10,184 nucleotides of DNA, taken from contig WAQA01000070.1 in assembly GCA_015520475.1 (NCBI GenBank), forward strand, positions 1 to 10,184. Reading direction: 5' to 3'. The notes below the pieces were generated by a model. It searched no databases, was not told the origin of the DNA, and saw nothing but the letters and a program-made list of their open reading frames with translations. A program made the position numbers and the translations under genes. Source of the stretch: Candidatus Bathyarchaeota archaeon. GTDB lineage: Archaea; Thermoproteota; Bathyarchaeia; Bathyarchaeales; WAQA01. This document shows positions 6,449 to 10,184 of the stretch, piece by piece. Position 1 is the stretch's first letter, and every line of letters begins with the position of its first letter.

Positions 6449-6634
6449 TCAATGTTCATCCGTCCCTTCATGATCAATTCTTGTGTCCCAAACGTTGAAC
6501 CAGGACCATCCGTGGCATCTTGGGCATCTTATATACCTCTTCTTTCCAAATCTTATGCTTGTAAAAGATGCTAGGGGAATCCATCTATACTCAAATTCAT
6601 AGTTGCATCTTGGACATCTCAATCTACTCCTCAT
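6449..6634 (-). CDS. small zinc-ribbon protein
   Basis: The protein has 61 residues with two CPRC knuckles (Cys7/Cys10 and Cys37/Cys40) separated by 26 residues, a complete four-cysteine zinc ribbon. The segment between them, NYEFEYRWIPLASFTSIRFGKKRYIR, is aromatic and basic, and WSWFNVWDTR follows. I recall a similar CPxC...IPxASFTSIRxGxxRYxRCPxC pattern in small archaeal proteins of unknown function, but could not search. ATG 6634 is preceded by GAGGTGA with four bases of spacing, a strong site. The upstream 69-residue gene ends 19 bases before, so the two are probably in one operon. The molecular role (nucleic-acid or protein contact) is inferred only from the fold. Confidence 0.82.
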   Translation of the reverse strand: MRSRLRCPRCNYEFEYRWIPLASFTSIRFGKKRYIRCPRCHGWSWFNVWDTRIDHEGTDEH

Positions 6635-6653
6635 CAGTTCACCTCAAGAAAAC

Positions 6654-6863
6654 TTAAAATTGGGATTTAATGTTTAAGTATGCAACCTGCACATATGCAA
6701 TCTTGATGCGGAGCTCTCTAAGATCCATCCAGAATGTGGATTCCAGCATAACCCCGACCACATCGCCTCCCTCAACCCCTCCAGGATGGAGCAGATCCCC
6801 CCTGAATGGGTCCCAACCAACCCTTCTAATGCAGGGATGAATGATAACTCCGAAATGATCCAT
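6654..6863 (-). CDS. small protein of unknown function (69 residues)
   Basis: I do not recognise this protein. Support for it being real: GGTGA lies six bases before ATG 6863 (three before the ATG at 6866); an in-frame TGA two codons before 6866 fixes the start region; codon use (AGG, AGA, GGA, GTT, GAG) matches the neighbouring genes; and the zinc-ribbon gene starts 19 bases after its stop on the same strand. The sequence runs FGVIIHPCIRRVGWDPFRGDLLHPGGVEGGDVVGVMLESTFWMDLRELRIKIAYVQVAYLNI: a Gly/Asp-rich middle followed by a likely amphipathic strand or helix. No transmembrane segment is clear. It would be the first gene of the minus-strand operon. A chance ORF cannot be excluded. Confidence 0.5.
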   Translation of the reverse strand: MDHFGVIIHPCIRRVGWDPFRGDLLHPGGVEGGDVVGVMLESTFWMDLRELRIKIAYVQVAYLNIKSQF

Positions 6864-6876
6864 CATGATTCACCAA

Positions 6877-6899
6877 GCCCACCGGCTTAAGCCGTGGGC
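6877..6899. repeat. near-perfect inverted repeat, resembling an IS200/IS605-type terminal hairpin
   Basis: GCCCA (6877-6881), an unpaired C, the 12-base palindrome CGGCTTAAGCCG (6883-6894) and TGGGC (6895-6899) form an 11-bp-armed inverted repeat. Hairpins of the type CCCACGGCTTxAGCCGTGGG are known at the right end of many archaeal IS200/IS605 (TnpB) elements. No tnpA or tnpB remnant is visible nearby. The repeat sits between divergent genes, 11 bases before the binding site of the 69-residue gene. It could be an IS relic, an operator or an RNA hairpin. Confidence 0.5.
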
Positions 6900-6923
6900 A
6901 CTTGACAATCCCTGGATAGGCAT

Positions 6924-6940
6924 AATCACTTATAATGATT
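6924..6940 (-). promoter_or_regulatory. TATA-like element flanked by AATCA/TGATT arms, candidate promoter of the minus-strand operon
   Basis: The minus strand reads AATCATTATAAGTGATT. The TATA core would give a start near 6907, so the leader would carry the whole 6877-6899 hairpin immediately before the ribosome binding site. The flanking 5-base arms are complementary, which is also consistent with a protein-binding site. Support is positional only. Confidence 0.3.
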
Positions 6941-6985
6941 CTGGTTTGAAGGGTGGTTCTCCGGAGAGGTTAAGTAGGCTAGGAG

Positions 6986-6994
6986 AATATATTA
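6986..6994 (+). promoter_or_regulatory. TATA box of the CoA-binding protein gene
   Basis: AATATATTA is centred about 31 bases before ATG 7021, so transcription should start near 7016 with almost no leader. This fits the lack of a clear ribosome binding site and argues against the upstream in-frame ATG at 6865, which would lie before the promoter. Confidence 0.55.
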
Positions 6995-7020
6995 TGTTGA
7001 TTCTCTCTTGGGGATGGTTT

Positions 7021-7416
7021 ATGGTGGATGTTATCCGGGAATTCTTGGATAAGAGGAATGTTATAGCGGTTGTTGGGGCGAGCAGGAACCCTGAGAAGTA
7101 TGGCTATAAAGTCTATAGAGCCCTTAAGATGGCTGGTTATAAGGTCTATCCGGTTAATCCGAATGCTGATGAGATTTTAGGGGATAAGTGCTATCCGGAT
7201 CTATACTCCTTACCTGAGAAGCCTGACGTGGTCAGCCTGGTTGTTCCGCCGAAGATTGCTGAGGCTGTCCTCCATGCATGTAAAGATCTTGATGTACGGA
7301 GGGTGTGGATGCAGCCTGGAGCAGAATCTGAGGATGCAATTAAATTCTGTAATGATAATGGGATAAAGGTTGTCTATGGCCTATGCATCATGGTTGAGAG
7401 CGGCAGGTTAAGATAG
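7021..7416 (+). CDS. CoA-binding domain protein (YccU-like)
   Basis: The protein has 131 residues and is a stand-alone Rossmann domain of the CoA_binding_2 family, related to the CoA-binding part of succinyl-CoA synthetases. Typical segments are IAVVGASRNPEKYGYKVYRALKMAGYKVYPVNPNADEILG (15-54, with the nucleotide-loop GAS at 19-21), CYPDLYSLPEKPDVVSLVVPP, VWMQPGAESEDAI (96-107) and the C-terminal YGLCIMVESGRL. The start is ATG 7021, which begins just before the first strand of the fold and lies downstream of the TATA box; the 52 extra in-frame codons upstream span that promoter and have no family resemblance. It is cytoplasmic and single-domain. The cellular role of this family is poorly defined. 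Confidence 0.9.
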   Translation: MVDVIREFLDKRNVIAVVGASRNPEKYGYKVYRALKMAGYKVYPVNPNADEILGDKCYPDLYSLPEKPDVVSLVVPPKIAEAVLHACKDLDVRRVWMQPGAESEDAIKFCNDNGIKVVYGLCIMVESGRLR

Positions 7417-7472
7417 CTTCAAGTTTACTCCCATAATAAACGAGATCGAGATTCAAGATTAAAATAACTAGA

Positions 7473-7504
7473 AGGGAGGGCTCTTATCAGGCTTCCCCTT
7501 TTAC
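7473..7504 (+). terminator. hairpin plus T-run after the CoA-binding gene
   Basis: AGGGAGGGC (7473-7481) can pair with GCTTCCCCT (7491-7499), with one A-C mismatch and two G-U pairs, and is followed by TTTT at the permease stop. On the minus strand the same stem is followed by a T-rich stretch (7470-7455). It may end transcripts from both convergent genes. Confidence 0.45.
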
Positions 7505-8097
7505 ACTTCGTACCTTAATGCTTCTGCAGGCTTTAACTTGGCTGCGTAGACCGCTGGGTAGGCTGCGGCTACCACGCTGAGTCCAGCGGCGATGACTATT
7601 GAGAGGCCTATGTAATATAGGTACTCGGCTAATGCTCCGGGATAGAATACGAAGCTCCATCCGAGCTGTACGCCGTAGATGACTATGGCTGATACCCATC
7701 CGATAATAGCTCCTAACGTCCCACCTAAAATCCCAAGTAGAAACGCTTCTATCAGGAAGATTTCGAGTACGCTTCCATCAGTCGCCCCTAAACATTTTAT
7801 CGTTCCTATCTCCTTATATCTCTCTGTAACTGACATGAGCATCGAGTTTACTATTCCAACTCCGCAGACTAGGAGGGCTATGATAACCATCCAGTATTGA
7901 TAGGCGGCTGGAGCTTCACCCCTACCCTTCAGTATCGCACTCATAGTTAATAGGGTTACTAGGAACGCTATTCCCAGCAGAACTGATACGGCGGTTATGG
8001 CTGCTCTGGTGAAGCGTTTACTTATGCTCTCCAAACTGTACTTGAAGGCTTCGCTTATCGGAAACTTTATCGTTCCTATCTCTTCATCGGCGGTCAT
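7501..8097 (-). CDS. minimal FtsX-like ABC transporter permease
   Basis: The protein has 198 residues with four predicted membrane helices at about 33-57, 68-90, 112-142 and 162-188. The FtsX/MacB permease signature is clear: GIVNSMLMSVTERYKEIGTIKCLGATDGSVLEIFLIEAFLLGILGGTLGAIIG (81-133) and AAYPAVYAAKLKPAEALRYE (178-197), a common C-terminus of such permeases. MacB/LolE-type proteins carry a large extracytoplasmic domain between helices 1 and 2; here only about ten residues remain (KGRGEAPAAYQ). No ATPase gene is adjacent, so it must recruit one from elsewhere or be an orphan. ATG 8097 follows a weak GGTAGGG. The EIGTIK motif also occurs at residues 6-11, encoded by the same 17 bases. Substrate is unknown. 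Confidence 0.82.
   Translation of the reverse strand: MTADEEIGTIKFPISEAFKYSLESISKRFTRAAITAVSVLLGIAFLVTLLTMSAILKGRGEAPAAYQYWMVIIALLVCGVGIVNSMLMSVTERYKEIGTIKCLGATDGSVLEIFLIEAFLLGILGGTLGAIIGWVSAIVIYGVQLGWSFVFYPGALAEYLYYIGLSIVIAAGLSVVAAAYPAVYAAKLKPAEALRYEV
7796..7812. repeat. 17-base direct repeat, copy 1 (inside permease gene)
   Basis: TTTATCGTTCCTATCTC is identical at 7796-7812 and 8066-8082, exactly 270 bases (90 codons) apart and in frame. On the coding strand both copies encode the core of EIGTIK. Selection for the same peptide or a small duplication could explain it. Confidence 0.8.
8066..8082. repeat. 17-base direct repeat, copy 2 (5' end of permease gene)
   Basis: Second identical copy of the repeat at 7796-7812, here encoding the EIGTIK at residues 6-11 of the permease, just after its start. 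Confidence 0.8.
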
Positions 8098-8128
8098 TAC
8101 TCAACCCTACCTTTACTTTTAGATGATT

Positions 8129-8139
8129 ATCTTTAAATG
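8129..8139 (-). promoter_or_regulatory. TATA box of the permease gene
   Basis: The minus strand reads CATTTAAAGAT, centred about 38 bases before ATG 8097, predicting a transcript start near 8109 with a leader of about 12 bases. The remaining bases up to 8300 hold short stem candidates and a 39-codon chance ORF, nothing I can support. Confidence 0.5.
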
Positions 8140-8304
8140 TTTTTTGTTTTCTGTGATGACGCTTCTATCTTTCTCGCCGAGGCTTGGAGGACGCTTAAAA
8201 GATTCATTTCCTGATCTTGCTTGGTGGGGTGGATTAGGCTTACTCCCCTTCCTACATGACCAAAAGGGATATTAGTTTCCCTGTGCTGATGATATGAGGG
8301 GATG

Positions 8305-8311
8305 TTTAATA
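8305..8311 (+). promoter_or_regulatory. TATA box of the DUF2153-like gene
   Basis: TTTAATA lies 40 bases before TTG 8345, matching the rps19 arrangement. It lies downstream of the ATG at 8294, so that longer start is unlikely. Confidence 0.5.
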
Positions 8312-8344
8312 GTAGGTAATGGTCTGATGGAAGGGGTGATATGG

Positions 8345-8698
8345 TTGAGTGAAGGATGGATTAAGACGTGTGAGAGGCTGCTTGAGCAGATTAGAAGGTT
8401 CTCTGAGAAGAAGAATAAGGACAGATTAGATCTCGTCCAGTCTATGCGGTTCTCCCTATACGCTTTACATAGGAGCTTACTCGGCTGGATAAACTGGGTT
8501 AATAATCCAGATATTATGGCGGCCTTCAAGAAGGAGGAGCTCGATGAGATGAATAAGAGAATAACGGAGTTCACAGAGTCATTCATCAAGTATGATGTTG
8601 AAGTGACCCAGCGGGGCGTCCAGAAGAATATTGGAACGAAGAAGGCTGAGTCCAGCCAGTCTGAGAGGAGAAGCCTGGAAGAAGTATTCTATATCTGA
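8345..8698 (+). CDS. DUF2153-like archaeal protein of unknown function
   Basis: The protein has 117 residues from TTG 8345. That start is chosen because GGTGAT (8335-8340) lies four bases before it, the TATA box at 8305-8311 fits, and the family-like sequence begins there (SEGWIKTCERLLEQI). In-frame ATG codons at 8294 and 8327 lie at or before the predicted transcript start. The mostly helical core DRLDLVQSMRFSLYALHRSLLGWINWVNNPDIMAAFKKEELDEMNKRITEFTESFIKYDVEVTQ matches my memory of DUF2153 (PF09921), a small crenarchaeal family without known function. The C-terminal 25 residues are polar and probably disordered. No membrane segment or catalytic motif is visible. It stands alone with a convergent gene downstream. 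Confidence 0.8.
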   Translation: MSEGWIKTCERLLEQIRRFSEKKNKDRLDLVQSMRFSLYALHRSLLGWINWVNNPDIMAAFKKEELDEMNKRITEFTESFIKYDVEVTQRGVQKNIGTKKAESSQSERRSLEEVFYI

Positions 8699-8707
8699 TT
8701 GGAGATT

Positions 8708-8740
8708 AACCTCTAGGTTTTATCGACATCTATAAATGTC
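8708..8740. terminator. tandem hairpins between convergent genes
   Basis: AACC (8708-8711) pairs with GGTT (8716-8719) before a short T-run. GACAT (8725-8729) pairs with ATGTC (8736-8740) around CTATAA. They fill the 62-base gap between two convergent stops and may serve as a bidirectional terminator. Confidence 0.4.
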
Positions 8741-8760
8741 TATGTTCTCATCCGATAATT

Positions 8761-9159
8761 CTAGGATCTTCTTGAGATCTTGAAGTGGGAGTCCTTACCA
8801 GCGCTTATATATTCGCCTCCAAATTGATCCCTGATTATAGTGGCTATCTTCGCGAAGTTGTCAGATCCAAGATACTGTCTAGGCCTAATAATAATGTAAT
8901 CATCCGTCTCCTCAAAATATAACATTCCCATTAAATCCTCTGGGAAGGCCCTCTGCACATCATCTATGCTCCTTAAGGCCTTCCCCTCCTCCCTCGGTTG
9001 ACCGGTCGCCGTGGATCCTAAACCGCCAATAGACCTCCTCAACTCAATCGAGATACTCTTCAAATCATCAGATATAATATTAAATATGTCGATTAGCTCC
9101 TCTATCCGCCTTAACAGATCGTCGATTTTACTCTTCTCATCACTCATAAATCCATCCAT
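8761..9159 (-). CDS. coiled-coil protein with distinctive C-terminal domain, unknown function
   Basis: The protein has 132 residues from ATG 9159, with GAGGAG ten bases upstream; ATG 9147 is an alternative with no binding site. Residues 5-45 (KSKIDDLLRRIEELIDIFNIISDDLKSISIELRRSI) have heptad spacing of Leu/Ile and should form a coiled coil. A Gly/Ser-rich linker follows, then a compact alpha/beta domain from about 65: DVQRAFPEDLMGMLYFEETDDYIIIRPRQYLGSDNFAKIATIIRDQFGGEYISAGKDSHFKI. The motif RPRQYLGSDNFAKI...GGEYISAGKDSHF looks like a conserved module that I believe occurs in other crenarchaeal proteins, but I cannot name it. The modular layout suggests an oligomerisation segment attached to a ligand- or nucleic-acid-binding domain; this is inference. 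Confidence 0.8.
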   Translation of the reverse strand: MDGFMSDEKSKIDDLLRRIEELIDIFNIISDDLKSISIELRRSIGGLGSTATGQPREEGKALRSIDDVQRAFPEDLMGMLYFEETDDYIIIRPRQYLGSDNFAKIATIIRDQFGGEYISAGKDSHFKISRRS

Positions 9160-9202
9160 CCCACACGTACTCCTCTTTGTCTCTTCTCCCTCATTTGCTT
9201 TA

Positions 9203-9210
9203 CTATAGAT
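9203..9210 (-). promoter_or_regulatory. TATA-like element of the coiled-coil protein gene
   Basis: The minus strand reads ATCTATAG, about 47 bases before ATG 9159, predicting a leader of about 20 bases that contains the GAGGAG binding site. Confidence 0.4.
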
Positions 9211-9233
9211 TGGAGGATCAGCATCACCTGAAC

Positions 9234-9257
9234 ATTTAATCCTGAAAGAGTTTAAAT
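9234..9257 (+). promoter_or_regulatory. two TATA-like elements upstream of the rtcA unit
   Basis: ATTTAAT (9234-9240) and TTTAAAT (9251-9257) would place transcript starts near 9263 and 9280. The rtcA gene has a good ribosome binding site (GGTGAG 9378-9383), which implies a transcript beginning well upstream rather than from the weaker CCTTAAATT at 9356-9364, which would give an almost leaderless message. Confidence 0.4.
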
Positions 9258-9260
9258 CAA

Positions 9261-9395
9261 ATGTGTCCTCTTATAATGTATTGTGGAGGGCCCTTCCGAG
9301 AATCATTGATAATCCCATCTGACATGAAGGATCAAAGGGAAGTCTTGGATTGGAACCTTAAATTCAATATGGTCCCCGGTGAGTTAGATGCTTGA
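9261..9395 (+). CDS. candidate small ORF overlapping the rtcA start
   Basis: An open frame of 44 codons runs from ATG 9261 (or 39 codons from ATG 9276) to a TGA at 9393-9395, overlapping the rtcA ATG by eight bases. The product would contain MYCGGPFRESLIIPSDMKDQREVLDWNLKFNMVPGELDA, a compositionally normal soluble peptide. It has no ribosome binding site, so it would need near-leaderless translation from the TATA element at 9234-9240. A stop-free run of this length is not statistically unusual; the main support is its overlap with rtcA and the upstream TATA boxes. It could equally be just the rtcA leader. Confidence 0.3.
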   Translation: MCPLIMYCGGPFRESLIIPSDMKDQREVLDWNLKFNMVPGELDA

Positions 9396-10184
9396 GATTG
9401 ATGGAAGCAGGAAGAGTGGAAGCGGCACGATACTACGGATATCCCTAGCCCTCTCCGGGATACTTGGGGAGCCACTACACATATATAATATTAGGAGGAA
9501 GAGGAGTAAGCCCGGCTTAAGACCTCAACATTTAGAGTCTGTTCTGACGGCTGCTAAGATATGTGGGGCTGAGGTTAAGGGGGCTGAGGTTAACTCAACC
9601 GAGCTCTGGTTCAAGCCTGGAACGATAGAGGGGGGAGATGTTAGAGCTGAGATTGGAACAGCCGGCAGCATACCCATGCTTATAATGACGGTTCTCCCCC
9701 TATGCGCCTTTGCCCGTAAAGAAGTGAACCTCCACATCTTCAGGGGTGGAACAGACGTCAACCACTCCCCAACAATAAATTATATGAAGTATGTCTTCCT
9801 CAACGTTCTGAGGAGGATGGGATTGGAATCCTCACTTATAATCAAGAGGTACGGTTATTATCCTAAGGGGATGGGCGAGGTTATATTGAGGGTTAAGCCA
9901 TGCAGAGAACTCAAACCGTTAATCCTGGAAAGCTTCGGAGAGCTCATTGGGGTACGTGGAGTCTCAGTCTGCACTTTCCTGGCTGATAGGAGGGTTGCTG
10001 AGAGGCAGGCTTCAGCCGCATCCAGATACCTTGAAGGCCGAGGCTACAATCCAGAAATCAAGATTATAAATGACTTCTCAAATCCTCTGCAGAAGGGCAG
10101 CTCCATAGTTCTATGGGCTGAAACCTCAACAGGAGCTATGCTTGGAGGGGACTCTATAGGGATGATTGGGAAGAGGAGTGAGGA
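9388..10184 (+). CDS. rtcA: RtcA-family RNA 3'-terminal phosphate cyclase, 5' part (runs off window end)
   Basis: The RtcA family converts RNA 3'-phosphate to 2',3'-cyclic phosphate using ATP through an enzyme-AMP intermediate. ATG 9388 follows GGTGAG by four bases; 265 codons are visible of about 340. Family segments are IYNIRRKRSKPGLRPQHLESVLTAAKICGAEVKGAE, FKPGTIEGGDVRAEIGTAGSIPMLIMTVLPL, FRGGTDVNHSPTINYMKYVFL, and YGYYPKGMGEV. The nucleophilic His near the C-terminus lies beyond the window. The first motif, normally DGSxGEGGGQILR, reads DGSRKSGSGTILR: the Glu (Glu14 in E. coli) and the Gln are replaced by Ser and Thr, and the later GGG is GMG. The reading frame is otherwise intact. It is either a divergent paralogue, possibly without classic cyclase activity, or a variant active site. 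Confidence 0.88.
   Translation, partial: MLEIDGSRKSGSGTILRISLALSGILGEPLHIYNIRRKRSKPGLRPQHLESVLTAAKICGAEVKGAEVNSTELWFKPGTIEGGDVRAEIGTAGSIPMLIMTVLPLCAFARKEVNLHIFRGGTDVNHSPTINYMKYVFLNVLRRMGLESSLIIKRYGYYPKGMGEVILRVKPCRELKPLILESFGELIGVRGVSVCTFLADRRVAERQASAASRYLEGRGYNPEIKIINDFSNPLQKGSSIVLWAETSTGAMLGGDSIGMIGKRSE

Noticed and set aside
6865..7020. 52-codon N-terminal extension of the CoA-binding protein from ATG 6865
   Set aside because: It runs across the predicted TATA box and the inverted repeat, has no family resemblance, and the domain fold begins only after ATG 7021.
8156..8275. 39-codon + strand ORF (MTLLSFSPRLGG...) before the DUF2153-like gene
   Set aside because: No ribosome binding site, Trp/Leu-rich odd composition and a length expected by chance; it lies in a divergent promoter region.
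8286..8327. TGATGA ... CTGA pair resembling a C/D guide RNA
   Set aside because: The internal D'/C' pair is missing, the length is short, and it overlaps the TATA box used for the DUF2153-like gene.
9296..9345. Possible C/D box RNA upstream of rtcA (TTGATAA, CTGA, ATGAAGG)
   Set aside because: C boxes are degenerate and there is no final D box.

Overview
The window comes from an archaeon, most likely a member of the Thermoproteota/TACK group. The evidence is an archaeal-type ribosomal protein cluster (uL3-uL4-uL23-uL2-uS19) preceded by the archaeal SPOUT RNA methyltransferase, a DUF2153-like protein (a family I know from crenarchaea), TATA-box promoters, strong GGAGGTGA-type ribosome binding sites, and heavy AGG/AGA arginine codon use. 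A finer placement such as Bathyarchaeia is only a guess.

Layout. Bases 2-748 hold the 3' part of a myo-inositol-1-phosphate synthase gene. Its stop overlaps the start of a putative RNA uridine methyltransferase (745-1620). A clear TATA box at 1644-1654 then drives the ribosomal genes rpl3, rpl4, rpl23 and rpl2 (1716-4524), which are tightly packed. The usual rpl2-rps19 junction is interrupted by about 270 bases rich in potential RNA helices, after which rps19 has its own TATA box. The cluster stops after rps19: the expected rpl22 and rps3 are absent. A strong hairpin separates rps19 from the convergent pyrE gene.

Bases 6863-5330 read on the minus strand as a probable operon: a 69-residue unknown protein, a 61-residue zinc ribbon, a 99-residue beta-rich unknown, and pyrE (orotate phosphoribosyltransferase). 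The divergent region before it contains a TATA element and a near-perfect inverted repeat that resembles an IS200/IS605 terminal hairpin. Next come a CoA-binding-domain protein (+), a minimal four-helix FtsX-type permease (-), a DUF2153-like protein (+), a coiled-coil protein with a distinctive C-terminal domain (-), a possible 44-codon small ORF (+), and the first 265 codons of an RtcA-family RNA 3'-phosphate cyclase whose glycine-rich motif lacks the usual Glu and Gln.

Functionally the left half serves translation (ribosomal proteins plus an RNA modification enzyme) next to inositol-lipid synthesis. The right half is a set of short, independently promoted units. No CRISPR array, tRNA, rRNA, complete mobile element or recognisable defence system is visible. 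The most interesting unexplained items are the structured rpl2-rps19 gap, the altered uL2 signature, the RtcA variant and the solitary IS-like hairpin.
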